Below are positions 40,046 to 50,860 of a stretch of 64,000 nucleotides of DNA, in pieces. Location: assembly GCA_964017235.1 (NCBI GenBank), contig OZ024929.1, forward strand, positions 157,031,609 to 157,095,608. The letters run 5' to 3'. Under the pieces are notes generated by a model. That model was not told where the DNA came from, searched no databases, and was given only the letters and a program-made list of their open reading frames with translations. Source of the DNA: Sabellastarte sp. h YS-2021. Lineage: Eukaryota; Annelida; Polychaeta; Sabellida; Sabellidae. Made by a program: the position numbers and the translations under genes. How positions within the stretch are numbered: position 1 is the first letter of the stretch; each line of letters opens with the position of its first letter.

Positions 40046-41578
40046 TTAGCCTCCGACCGACCTCTTATCATGCCTTTCATAAGGATGGAACCGACCTTTG
40101 TGGTGTGAAGACGATGCAGTTAACGGTCCTTTGTTATCATAATGCGCGATTTCCTCCTCTGCCCATTTGATGACTGCATCCAGAAATAATGTTGAAATGT
40201 GAAGGGGCGCTGTCCTGAGAGCTGCCAACGTATCCGGTTTGATGCCATTCTTCACATGGTTCAAGTAAGCATCACGACGGACCAGAGTAAGATTTCCCAT
40301 CGTTATGAAAACAAAATCTGTCAGATGCTCCATCGCCTTCACCGCTGCCTGTGTGATACTGGAGTTGAACTCCATGAGGAACTGCAGTTCTTCAGTTGCT
40401 TCAGAGGATTTAGAGGGTCTCTTGCCTTTGCTTTCGCTAAGTATCGTCTTAAGTTGTGTTTGCATGTCTTTCTGGACCTTAAACGAGCAGCGATTGATTA
40501 CACACTACCGACGCCTCTCTGGCAGTCCTCTCCCATCTTCTTAGGGTATCTTGCGATATCCTACGTGATGCTGGTGGGGTGGAGGCCAAGGCTGCCTTCC
40601 TGGAGATCCTGCCAAAACTACTGTTCAACTTGCAGTGGCCTGTGTACCAAGAGGAGACCTTTGTCAGATCGGCTGGTTGGTCGGAATAAAGTCCATACCA
40701 CTTGGCTTGCAATCTTGGGGGTCTCAAAAAGTGGTCCATAGGTAAACTACCAGCTTCTGCAGTTTTCAACGGATAACCCTCTACTAAGTTGATATTCAAT
40801 CTGCTCAGCTTTTTGCAAAGCCACTCCTCAGTGGGCATCTGTACAGAGACCTTGCTAGGAGCCGGAGTCTTGGGTCCAGCAAAAGGGTTGTTGTCTGAGG
40901 GGTTGGAACTGTCTACATCCGGTACATGCGATCAACCCATAAAGGACCGGATACCCCTCATCGTTTCTCTGTACGTCTGCTCCTCTGAGGTTGGTAGATC
41001 ATGCTCAGTAAGCTCTTGCTCGTCCGACAACTCTCCTTCCTCAACAAAAAGTTCAACCGGAGGTCTGTCTGAAAAATCACTGCTTCCGACTCAATACTAG
41101 AAATACTGTCCCTTCTGGAAGCTTTCCGCAAAGTAGGTGAATCAGAGCCAGTGGTGAAAGCAGGTTTAGGTCGGTCGGTAAGAGGTCAGTTGGTGAGAGG
41201 AGGGTCGGTGAGTGACATATTGGTACTCTTAGCAGGCAGGCTGGAAGGTCGGTGAGAGTCAGTGTGTGGCTTGCCGGTCAACTTGCTCTTAACAGTAGCC
41301 ATGTCTGGACCAGTGCGCCCAGTTGAAGGCTTGTGTCGACTGTCTGACTGTAGCTTGCCGGCCGACTTCTGCTTTGTAGCAGTACTGTCTGGGCCAGTGC
41401 GCTGTAAAGATGAACTTCCTGAAGCCGAACTGTCTGTAGGCCAGTGCGCTGAGGAGTTGAAGAAACATCCTTAGTTCTGTTGGTCGGCTGAAAAAATGGT
41501 TCAGTGTCTCTGGCGACATTGGCAGAAGGTGAGTGAGAAGGGGAAACTCTAACCTCAGATGAGAAAGTCGGCTGCAGA
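40046..41578 (-). pseudogene. DIRS gag-like region (copy F)
   Basis: Pieces on the minus strand: 40479-40838 (EWLCKKLSRLNINLVEGYPL, FLRPPRLQAKWYGLY), 40046-40465 (QTQLKTILSESKGKRPSKSS, KAMEHLTDFVFITMGNLTLV, HPYERHDKRS) and a Ser/Pro/Asp-rich N-terminal part up to 41578. They match copy G piece by piece. Stops and frameshifts separate the pieces. The N-terminal Cys-rich segment seen in copy G is not found; the join to the ITR at 41578 suggests a deletion. Confidence 0.7.
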
Positions 41579-41681
41579 GATGGCCGGTGGAAACACAGGA
41601 AGTCTTTTTCTGACGTTTGGCAGGCCGGTCTGCACCGACCAGATTAGCAATTGTCCATTGGATATGATGTATTAACGCAAT
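41579..41681 (-). repeat. Left ITR of DIRS copy F (shortened)
   Basis: GGCCGGTGGAAACACAGGAA to GATGTATTAACGCAAT, ending at the AAAA core. The inner part with TGACGTCA, present in G and C, is missing. Confidence 0.85.
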
Positions 41682-41685
41682 AAAA

Positions 41686-42018
41686 TGGAAAATTTAATTT
41701 ACTTAGAAGTTAATACCTTACATAGTGGACAAGGGGATTCCCACCCTACCTCCCCGCTTTTCTAAGCCAAAGGGGACTTTCTTCAGTGGGCAACAAAAAG
41801 AGGAAGAGTGCATGCGCAAGCATGCGCAGTACACTGGCAGGCAGGCTACACAGCCACCTGGTGAGTGAACAGGACACTACCGGTCTCGGCCAGAGCCCAG
41901 CTCAGAACATTTTTTTTATAACGTTTGGCGAGACCGGCAGGGCACTGGACAAATGCATCTGTGCACTAGGTAAGGTATTAACTTATAAAAATTTAATTAC
42001 TATTAAATTTTCCATTCT
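41686..42018 (+). mobile_element. Family-3 DIRS remnant: right half of ICR and right ITR
   Basis: It starts TGGAAAATTTAATTTACTT, then GTTAATACC and a GTGGACAAGGGGATTCCCAC segment parallel to the family-2 ICR flank. It ends CACTAGGTAAGGTATTAACT, then ATTAAATTTTCCATT, the inverse of its own start. With 21160-21240 it rebuilds one ICR plus right ITR. The ITR interior differs from families 1 and 2. Confidence 0.75.
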
Positions 42019-42185
42019 GCATTGTCTAAAAGTTGTACTAAGCAAACTCAGCTCATTGTTTTGAAAAAAAGTGATGAATTTTATAGCACGAGATTTAAAA
42101 ATAAACTAGACCTATGCATCAGAGAACCAATGCAAATTTGTATCCACTGAAAAGACAACTCACCAAAGCCAGAGAACCATTCTTT

Positions 42186-43256
42186 GACCTTGAAGGAGGG
42201 GCCCAAGGTCAAATCTGACCACACTAAAATATTCCCAGCCCATAATTTCCTTTAGGTTGGTTTACCATCCCAAACCTCTAGGCCCAATAATAAGCAATTT
42301 ATAAGCACTTTTAAGTTTGGCTATCCCTGTTTGACCTTGAAGGAGGGGTTCAAGGTCAAATCTGACCACACCAGAAGATTCCCAGTCCATGATTTGCTAT
42401 AGGTTGGTTTGCCATCCCAAACCTCTAGGACCAAAAATAAGCAAGTTATAAGCACTTTTAAGTTTGGCTATCCTCGTTTGACCTTGAAGGAGAGGTCCAA
42501 GGTCAAATCAGACCACATAAAAAGATTCCCAGCCCATGATTTCCTATAGGTTGGTTTACCATCTCAAACCTCTAGGACCAATACTTAGCGAATTATAAGC
42601 ACTTTTAGGTTTTGCTATCCTCGTTTGACCTTGAAGGAGAGGTCCAAGGTCAAATCTGACCACACCAGAAGATTCCCAGTCCATGATTTCCTATAGGTTG
42701 GGTTGCCATCCCAAACCTCTAGGACCAAAAATAAGGGAGTTATAAGCACTTTTAAGTTTGGCTATCCTCGTTTGACCTTGAAGGAGAGGTCCAAGGTCAA
42801 ATCAGACCACATCAAAAGATTCCCAGCCCATGATTTCCTATAGGTTGGTTTACCATCTCAAACCTCTAGGACCAATACTTAGCGAATTATAAGCACTTTT
42901 AGGTTTTGCTATCCTCGTTTGACCTTGAAGGAGGGGTCCAAGGTCAAATATGACCACACCAAAATATTCCCAGGACATGATCTCCTCTAGGTTAGTTTAC
43001 CATCCCAAACCTCTAGGACCAATAATAAGCGAGTTATAAGGACTTTTAAGTTTAGCTATCCTCGTTTGACCTTGAAGGAGAGGTCCAAGGTCAAATATGA
43101 CCACATTAAAAGATTCCCAGCCCATGATTTCCTATAGGTTGGTTTACCATCCCAAACCTGTACGACCAATAATAAGCGAGTGATAAGCACTTTTAAGTTT
43201 GACTATCCTCGTTTGACCTTGAAGGAGGGGACCAAGGTCAAATCTGACCACACCAG
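42186..43256 (+). repeat. ~147-bp minisatellite array (satellite A), left block
   Basis: AAACCTCTAGGACCAATA recurs with 146-148-bp spacing (42273, 42419, 42567, 42714 and onward). Units also share TCGTTTGACCTTGAAGGAG and AGATTCCCAGCCCATGATTT. The frames seen in it are fortuitous. Confidence 0.95.
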
Positions 43257-43257
43257 G

Positions 43258-43335
43258 GCCTCTGAAGAGAAAGTTCAATTTATATAATAACTTTCGAAAC
43301 ACAATACATACAGTATTATATATATTGTGTAAGGC
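43258..43335 (+). ncRNA. Hammerhead ribozyme motif HHR1 at PLE 5' end
   Basis: Stem I GCCU (43258-43261) with AGGC (43332-43335). Core CUGAAGA at 43262-43268. Stem II GAAAGUU with AACUUUC (43269-43275 / 43289-43295), 7 perfect pairs. GAAA at 43296-43299. Stem III from A43299-U43330 through CACAAUA/UAUUGUG, 8 pairs in all. Cleavage-site A at 43331. Hammerheads are an established feature of PLE termini. It begins one base from the TSD. Confidence 0.9.
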
Positions 43336-43622
43336 ATATACAACACAATATAATTGTGACTTGTTACTTAGTGTTCTTAACACTTCAGCTATAACTTTTT
43401 AATTTACTTACCAATCATGAGTGTGGTATCTGAAAGTGAAAGCAACACTACCCTGGTTGATGCAGTGTCCAGTTGGAACATACAGAGTGAAGGACTGGGC
43501 ATTAGAGCAGCAGACACTCCTATTCCCTCTGAAAGATAACATTAGACCTACTGTCAGCAGCCAGCGAAAAACTGACTAATGACACAACCCTTGGACAGCA
43601 AACAAGCAAGAAAAGGAAGACC

Positions 43623-44213
43623 ATGGATAGTGCCCAAGACAAACCCAGCACCTCCACGGACAGAAATAACTACCCAGTTGAGTCTAAGCCTATATACCTG
43701 AGACTCAAGACTAACCAAAGGAAGAAGATCAGCACAGCCAGCTTAATCAATAAGATGCACAGCCAGTTGCTTAAAGGTATCTACCCTTCCTGTGTTCAGT
43801 TTAAATTCAATATCAATTCTACAAGAAGTGAACCAGTTAAAAAATCCTGGGAAAGATGCATCAAAGAGTGCAAAGATAGGATGACCAAGGCATTACTTGA
43901 TGACCTCTTTGTAAAGTACAGTTCCCTAAAGAACAGTATCAGCAAAGACTATGACCAACTATCACACATCCTAAATGAAACCCAGATCAGGGAGATCAAG
44001 GATTCTCTCAGAAAAAGGGATGTGGGAATGGCACCCATACTCGAACTCAAAACTAAGAGACAATTTGAGCCAGCCAAACCCCAACCCAGACAGAAACAGA
44101 GGACAGTTATGGTTCCCAGAAAAAGGAAGATGCCCCAACAGAAAGGCAGACCCCAGAACCAGAACAAGCAATTACAAGGCCTGGTTAATCAACTGCGGAA
44201 AATACTGAATTAA
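43623..44213 (+). CDS. PLE upstream ORF, basic 196-residue protein of unknown function
   Basis: An uninterrupted frame between the hammerhead and the RT ORF, inside the PLE boundaries. The N-terminus is Ser/Thr/Asp-rich. Residues ~40-130 are mixed charged and look helical (SWERCIKECKDRMTKALLDD, LSHILNETQIREIKDSL). The last ~60 residues are strongly basic and Gln/Pro-rich (KPQPRQKQRTVMVPRKRKM), plausible for nucleic-acid binding. I know no named domain in it. It may be a PLE ORF1. Some frames on the opposite strand are shadows. The start ATG at 43623 is the first in frame. Confidence 0.6.
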   Translation: MDSAQDKPSTSTDRNNYPVESKPIYLRLKTNQRKKISTASLINKMHSQLLKGIYPSCVQFKFNINSTRSEPVKKSWERCIKECKDRMTKALLDDLFVKYSSLKNSISKDYDQLSHILNETQIREIKDSLRKRDVGMAPILELKTKRQFEPAKPQPRQKQRTVMVPRKRKMPQQKGRPQNQNKQLQGLVNQLRKILN

Positions 44214-44439
44214 CTAAATAAAGTTACAAGTTTGATAACCATAAACTGTATAATTACCGCTTCTAATAAGTTCACATTACCTGTCTTCAATATAGTTTTG
44301 TTTATACTTACCACTGTATCTATCAAAACACACATCACCAATAATAAAGGTATGTCAATCTAAAAAACAGGTGCATTTCAATTTTCAAATAGTACCTCAG
44401 GAGACACGTAAATCACACTTACTCTCAACTTTGGACTAA

Positions 44440-45595
44440 GTGATCATGGCACTATCAAAGGAACAAATTGAGCTGGCTGCCTTAGATTCCCCACCAGGAA
44501 TTTTACCACCTGATACTGAATTTGAAAGTTATATAGGTCATAATGTCATAAATATCTCTAACATAGATCTCAATGAACATCAAGTTTCAGCCCTAGAAAA
44601 AGGGCTGACTTTTTGTCCCACACCTAAAGGACCTGATAAATCGGAAATTTGGAATGTCATAGAAGACTTGAGTTGGTACAGTTCTTCAAATCAAATGATG
44701 AACATACCAATGTTGATATTGGTATATCACAAAGCATTATAGACTTCATGAATGCCAATACTAATGATGATCAAGAAGAGGAACAAAACCCCTCGAACTT
44801 TGACCATATCCATAAACAATTCAAGAATAAATCCAGTTGGAGACCATACCCTCCTAACAAAACTTTGGATACTTTCAAGAGATCATTCAAAGTCAACTTA
44901 CTTGAAAGCAAGATAAACCAGTCCAAAACTAGTAACCTAACCAAAGAACAATGGAAAGGTATTAAGGATTTACAGGATAACCCAGATATAGTAATAAAAA
45001 AGGCAGACAAAGGCTCTGCCATAGTAATCATGAATACAACTGATTACTTAAAAGAAGGGTACAGACAGTGGGGAGATAAGCATTTTTACACCAAGCTGAA
45101 GGAAGACCCTACCATGGACATCTCAAAAAAGATCTGTAATGTCCTCACTGAAATGAGAACACTAAGTCTCATATCCCAAAAAACTTTGAATATTTAAACA
45201 TCAAAGAACCTAAAGCAGGTAGATTTTACTTGTTACCAAAAATCCACAAGAAGAATGTACCTGGAAGACCAATATGTAGCTCTGTTGGACATCCCACCTG
45301 TAACATCAGCAAATTTGTTGATGCACATATCAAACAATATGTACCAAAAACAAAGTCATATGTAAGGGACACCCAACACTTCATCAGTAGGCTTAAGGAA
45401 GTAGGTAAGCTACCGCCAGGGGCACTATTAGTAACCTTGGATGTGTCCTCTCTATACACGAACATCCCTAACAGAGAAGGCATCTTAGCTGTGGCTGCAC
45501 AGTTAAGAAAGGATAGAACCAAAGATTCTATCACCCCATTTATCTTAAGACTTCTAGAATTAGTCTTACACAGTATGAACTTCAAATTTAACTAG
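44440..45595 (+). pseudogene. PLE reverse transcriptase, N-terminal half, two frameshifts
   Basis: Frame 1 (44440-44690) has ALEKGLTFCPTPKGPDKSEI, a typical PLE start. Frame 2 (to ~45180) has WRPYPPNKTLDTFKR, IVIKKADKGSAIVIM and FYTKLKEDP. Frame 3 (45230-45595) has RFYLLPKIHKKNVPGRPICS, the catalytic LVTLDVSSLYTNIPN, and LLELVLHSMNFKFN. The shifts are single-base, near 44690 and in an A-run near 45180. Coding stops at about 45595 where a foreign element enters, and resumes at 48873. Confidence 0.88.
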
Positions 45596-46739
45596 ATTGG
45601 GCCAACTCGGCGCCAACATATCCCCAGACAGGTCATCACTCACGCCACAGGTTTTGATCGGGAATTTTTTAAAACATAATTACCCATTATTATATGAACT
45701 TCAGCACATCAATCTACTCTGTTTATATCTCCCCAAGGAAGATGGTGTATCCCCAGACGCCGAATACATAACTCAAATTATATTTTCAATCTTCCTGCAA
45801 TGATAACTCTAAACCTATTTTCAAAGTATTTAAATGATTGATGATTGAATGTCCATTCTAAAATAATAATCCCAAAAGAGCATATCTGTTTCTATATTTG
45901 TTGACAAATAAAATATTATTTTTAACTCAACTCATCATATTTTTCAATCTTCCTTCAAAGTATTTAAATGATTGATGATTCAATGTCCATTCTAAAATTC
46001 ATAATCCCAAAAGCGCATATCTGTTTCTATATTTGTTCACAAATAAAATATTATTTAAAAAAAATTATTTATATTATTATTTTATTATATTATTTTTAGA
46101 ATTTGCAAATTGTTTTCAGTTATTCATTTCCTCTATACCTATATATGTGGTCCATATATATATGCAACCTAAATATGTGACACAATCTCAGTTCTGACTC
46201 CCCTTTGTGTTATATGTAATGAAGCCCACCACCTCCCACCCCCACCCCTCTCCCCTTCTCCACACCTCTCTCACTATTACACAAGATCTGCAACCCCATT
46301 GAGTTCTTTGTTTCTCATCTGATATCATTAAATACCTTTGTTTATTTAGTGTCACTCAATATAGCTGGAGGTCCCAGAGGTGGGTGGGGGGAATCCGGGT
46401 GGGGGATGTGGGTTGAGCATAAATGGTAAACAAACAATCTATATAAAAGGGGTACTCAAATACAAAAAGAATTGAGAATTTTAAGTATGTGATTATCAAC
46501 TGAAATGAGTTCATAACTGTAGGAGCTGTGCCAAAATTAACTGAGGCAAGTTGAATAAAACTGGGCTAGTTGAGGGTTAAAAATCCCCTAGTTTTACTAC
46601 ATAAGGATATAATTTCATTAATATTGGGACTTAAAGCTCACTTAAAGTGTCCATTTTGTCTACTTGAATATGTTTAACCAGTTTCATTTTAAAAAGTGAA
46701 AAACTCAGCAAGCAGAGGTATAACACACAAAAATAAGTT

Positions 46740-48600
46740 CTTAAAAGGCTAAGATAGCCATAACATTATTAATATTCAAAATTTAAATAGACAGGCATTT
46801 CCTTTTAAAAATTCAAAGATTTCAGCTCTATAACCCACATAGTTTGACAGTTACTGGGCTTTAAAGTGGCATAATATCCATAAATTGGGTTTCTGTGGGC
46901 ATTTTACAATTGTTAAAGAGACCTTAGCAATTAAACTACAGATCTGAAACTTTTTGGGGGACATACATAACAAACAAAAATTATATATAATACAGTTTAA
47001 GACTTGTCACACTAAGCATTTCCAAATAACAGGGCAAAATACGGAAAAAATGTCAAAAAGGGCACTTGGGCGAGTGTCTATGGCCCTCATACACAGGTTA
47101 AATGTCTACTAAAAACCTTGATTTTCGGCATATGTAAAAAGGACATAATAATGCATTCCCAGATGGGAATTCAGCTCCATCAATCACATAGTTTAACAGT
47201 TACAGGGCTTAAAGGTGGTAAAAAGTCCAAATATTGGGTCATTGTGGGCCTTTTAGAGATCTCGATGTGGCTTTCAAATTAAAGCTTCAGACTTAAAATT
47301 TGTTACATACTAAGATTACACATAGAATATGTATCTAATAAAGTTTGAAACTTCTGAGACTTACCATTTCCAAGTTACAGAGCAAAATATGTGAAAAATG
47401 TCTTAAAAGGGTCACTCAGGTGGGTGTTTAAGGTCCTCATACACAGGTAAAATGTCTACTTGAAGCCTTGATTTTTGGCACATGTAAAAAGAACATAATA
47501 ATGTATTCCCAGATGAGATTTCAGCTCTATCAGTCACATAGTTTAACAGTCACAGGCCTTAAAATTGGCAAAAAGTCCAAATACTTGGTCTTTATGGGGC
47601 CTTCTAGAGACCTAAATGTGGCCTTCAAATTAAAGCTTCAGACTTAAAATTTGTCACATACTAAGATTACACATAGAATATGCATCTAATACAGTTTGAA
47701 ACTTCTTAGACTTACCATTTCCAAGTTACAGGGAAAAATATGTGGAAAATGTCTAAAAATGGTCACTCGGGTGGGGATTTATGGTCCTCATACACAGGTT
47801 AAATGTCTTCTTAAAGCCTTAATTTTTGGCACATATAAAAATAACATACTAATATCTTCTCAGATAGGATTTGAGCTCTATCAGTCACATAGTTTGACAG
47901 TCACAGGGCTTAAAAGTAGCAAAAAGTCCAAATATTGGGTCTTTGGGAGCCTTTTAGAGACCTCAATTTGACCTTCAAAATTAAAGCTTCAGACTTAAAA
48001 TCTGTTACATACTAAGATTACACACAGAATATATATCTAATACAGTTTGAAACTTCTCAGACTTACCATTTCCAAGTTACAGGGAAAAAGATGTGAAAAA
48101 TGTCTTATAAGGGTCACTCGGGTGGGTGTTTATGGTCCTGATACACAGGTTAACTGTCTATTAAAGGCCTAAATGTTCGGGTACATATAAGAAGACACAT
48201 AGATATATTCCCAGATGATATTTAACTTAGATGAGAGACATAGTTTGAAAGCTACAGTGCTTGAAAGTGGCAAAAAGTGCATAAATTGGGTCTCTGTGGG
48301 CACTTTTGAGACCTTAAGTCGACCCCTTTGGGTAAACCTACAGCCCTAAAATTTTCTACAGACAAGGATTACATATCAAAGTTATACCTAGCGCAGTTTG
48401 AGACTCATCAGAATTATCACTTCCAAATTATAGGGCAAAATATGTGTAAAGTATAGCAAAAAATCCCTAAGTGGGGGTATTTATGGGCCTCAAACACAAT
48501 TTTCTCCTCAACTTAAAGTCATGATTTTCGGCACATGTACTAAGAACATATTAATGTGTTGTCAGGTAAAATTCCAGCCAGCTGAGCATCATAGTTTGTG
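46740..48600. repeat. ~351-bp tandem array, about five diverged units
   Basis: GGTCCTCATACACAGG recurs at 47085, 47435, 47786, 48137 and (diverged) 48488, a 350-351-bp period. Each unit has ATAGTTTGACAGTCACAGG and CTTCAGACTTAAAATTTGT. Units are clearly older than those of the 133-bp array. Confidence 0.9.
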
Positions 48601-48788
48601 ACCTACAGGGCTCTAAGTGGCCAAAAGTGCAATTTCTGACCTTAAGGTGGCCATAAGTTCTTTTTTACTGGGAGTTTAAGGTCACCTTAAAATAGGGATC
48701 TTCCTTTGGGCACCCTTAACATGTGTACCAAGTTTGAAAAAAAAATATTAATTTGTTTTTGAGTTATCGCGTCCACAAGGAAATTTCT

Positions 48789-48789
<1 letters not shown>

Positions 48790-48825
<36 letters not shown>

Positions 48826-48826
48826 G
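48790..48826 (+). repeat. (CGG)n microsatellite
   Basis: About eleven GGC/CGG triplets just upstream of the terminal hairpin of the 45596-48872 element. Confidence 0.95.
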
Positions 48827-48872
48827 ACGGACCTGAATCCAATATATCCCCGACTTTCGTCTGGGGATATAA

Positions 48873-50115
48873 TGATGATCATTATCTACAAATAGGGGGA
48901 ACTGCCATGGGCACGGCATTGGCACCTAACTATGCCAACCTCTTCATGGACAGATTTGAAACCAAAGCTTTAGATGGTTGGCCATTTAAACCTCTATTAT
49001 GGCTCAGGTTCATAGATGATATCTGTCTTATCTGGACTCATGGACAAAATGAACTCAAAAAGTTCATTGAGTACCTAAATAACATCCATCCAAAGATCAA
49101 GTTCACTTCAGAAATTAATGAACATTCAATCAATTTCTTAGACACCACAGTTAAGATTGATGAGGATAGATCATTATACACAACCCTATACGAAAAACCT
49201 ACTGATACACATCTATATCTACACTATGACTCAGCTCACCATAGCCCATGTCACAAAAAAGGCCCATATGGGCAATTCTTAAGAATTAGAAGGATATGTA
49301 CAAAAAACCAAGATTTCATCGATAATGGCATAAAAATGGTTAAACACTACATTAAAAGGGGTTACCCATTTAAGCAACTGAAAAAACACTTGCTTAGAGC
49401 CAGTAAATATACACAAGATGAATTACTGGAGGTAAGAGATAAGAACCACACCTCAACCCCAGTAATGACAACCAAATACAACCCACAAAACCCTAGAATC
49501 AAGGACTTTGTGCACGACAATTGGAACATTATCCAACATAGTAATGACTGTTCTTCCACCTTTCCAGATAAACCTATCATAGGATTTAAAAGATTACCAA
49601 ATCTTAGAGATATTTTAACCAAGGCTTCTATCACATACCCACCACAGCCAAAGGAAGCCAAAAGCATTATCCCCACGCACTGCACAAGATTAGGGAAATG
49701 CACTTACTGCCCCCAAATTTGTAAGATCAATGAAATTACGTGTAAAATCAGTGGGCAAAAACATAAGCCCATTGACCTCCCAAAACACCCTTCTTGTGAA
49801 TTAAGTGACATTGTGTACTTAATTACATGTAAGAAATGTGATAAATATTATGTAGGAGAAACAGGCAGACCGTTCAGACAAAGAATGTATGAACACCAAC
49901 TTTCAGTTAATAAACCAAAGGATAGCAGAACTACACCTGTTTCCAAACACTTTACTGGAAAAAACCATTCTGCTAAGAACTTGAAGTTCTCTATACTTGA
50001 GTGGTGCACTCCCAAGTACAAAGCACCATCAATTGTTCACAGGAGAAGGCGTGAACAGTGGTGGATGTGGAATATTGGAGCAATCCACCCCATTGGCATT
50101 AATCAATTTATTTGA
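48873..50115 (+). CDS. PLE reverse transcriptase C-terminal part and GIY-YIG endonuclease
   Basis: Open from the insertion boundary to the stop at 50115; the in-frame ATG at 48907 is internal to the original protein. RT: GTAMGTALAPNYANLFMDRF, catalytic FIDDICLIW (two Asp), INFLDTTVKI. Linker with LPNLRDILTKA. A CCHC-like cluster (CTRLGKCTYCPQIC). GIY-YIG nuclease: DIVYLITCKKCDKYYVGETG, RPFRQRMYEHQ, SKHF, ending near EQWWMWNIGAIHPIGIN. The CxxC between GIY and YIG is typical of PLE endonucleases. This half looks functional, but it is cut off from its N-terminal half. Confidence 0.93.
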
Positions 50116-50176
50116 TTTCTGGGCATTTTTTGGTCTTTTTCACCACACTCATGGGACCAACCCTTATTAATTGCTT

Positions 50177-50860
50177 CACACCAGAATATTCCCAGGACAT
50201 GATTTCCTATAAGTTGGTTTACCATCCCAAACCTGTACAACCAATAATAAGCGAGGTATAAGCACTTTTAAGTTTGGCTGTCCTCGTTTGACCTTGAAGG
50301 AGGGGTCAAAGGTCAAATATGACCACACCAAAAGATTCCGACCCCATGATTTTCTATAGGTTGGTTTACCATCCCAAACCTCTTGGACCAATAATAAGCG
50401 AGTTATAAGCAATTTTAGGTTTGGCTATCCTCGTTTGACCTTGAAGGAGGGGTCCAAGGTCAAATATGACCACACCAAAATATTCCCAGGACATGATTTC
50501 CTCTAGGTTAGTTTACCATCCGAAACCTCTAGGACCAATAAGTGAGTTATAAGCACTTTAAGGTTTGGCTATCCTCGTTTGACCTTGAAGGAGAGGTCCA
50601 AGGTCAAATATGACCACATTAAAAGATTCCCAGCCCATGAATTCCTATAGGTTGGTTTACCATCCCAAACCTGTACGACCAATAATAAGCGAGTTATAAG
50701 CACTTTTAAGTTTGACTATCCTCGTTTGACCTTGAAGGAGGGGTCCAAGGTCAAATCTGACCACACCAAAAGATTCCCAGCCCATGATTTCCTATAGGTT
50801 GGTTTATCATCCCAAAACTCTAGGACCAATAATAAGGGAGATATAAGCACTTTTTATGAC
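50177..50860 (+). repeat. Satellite A array, right block
   Basis: It resumes the ~147-bp units exactly at the PLE TSD (CACACCAG then AATATTCCCAGGACATGAT). About 4.7 units, then a tail with GGCGGCCATCTTG. Confidence 0.93.

Larger units (their letters stand above)
34283..41681 (-). mobile_element. DIRS copy F (family 2)
   Basis: Minus-strand element between AAAA cores at 34279-34282 and 41682-41685. From its 3' side: right ITR (34283-34500), ICR (34559-34647), polypurine tract, a 1.6-kb foreign insertion, recombinase (36642-37545), connector and RNase H (37546-38640), RT (38640-39870), gag (40046-41578), left ITR (41579-41681). YLDD is intact. RNase H is split by a 195-bp hammerhead-bearing insertion. 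Frames for gag and recombinase are broken. It abuts the left tip of copy B/E with no spacer. Confidence 0.9.
45596..48872. mobile_element. 3.3-kb hairpin-ended element inserted in the PLE
   Basis: It separates NFKFN from the DDHYLQIGGTAMGT block of one RT. The right end carries a (CGG)n run, a GACGGACCTGAATCCAATAT tail and the hairpin TATCCCCGAC-TTTC-GTCTGGGGATA (48848-48872). The left part has CATATCCCCAGAC near 45617. Inside are a 134-bp duplication (45822/45956) and a ~351-bp tandem array. No coding capacity. TSD unresolved (only an AAC/AAT ambiguity). It resembles the hairpin-tipped non-autonomous elements elsewhere in this window. Confidence 0.75.
43257..50176 (+). mobile_element. Penelope-like retroelement (PLE)
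   Basis: An 8-bp direct repeat CACACCAG flanks it (43249-43256 and 50177-50184), both inside satellite A units. Order: hammerhead ribozyme at the 5' tip, a 196-codon basic ORF, RT in pieces, a 3.3-kb foreign insertion, RT end and GIY-YIG endonuclease. Without the insertion the element is about 3.6 kb. Two frameshifts plus the insertion make it inactive. It is not an LTR element or a LINE: the RT blocks and GIY-YIG domain are PLE-specific. Confidence 0.92.

Noticed and set aside
40199-41100. Plus-strand ORFs of 180 and 103 residues
   Set aside because: They are antisense to the gag-like region of copy F, whose minus-strand pieces match copy G.
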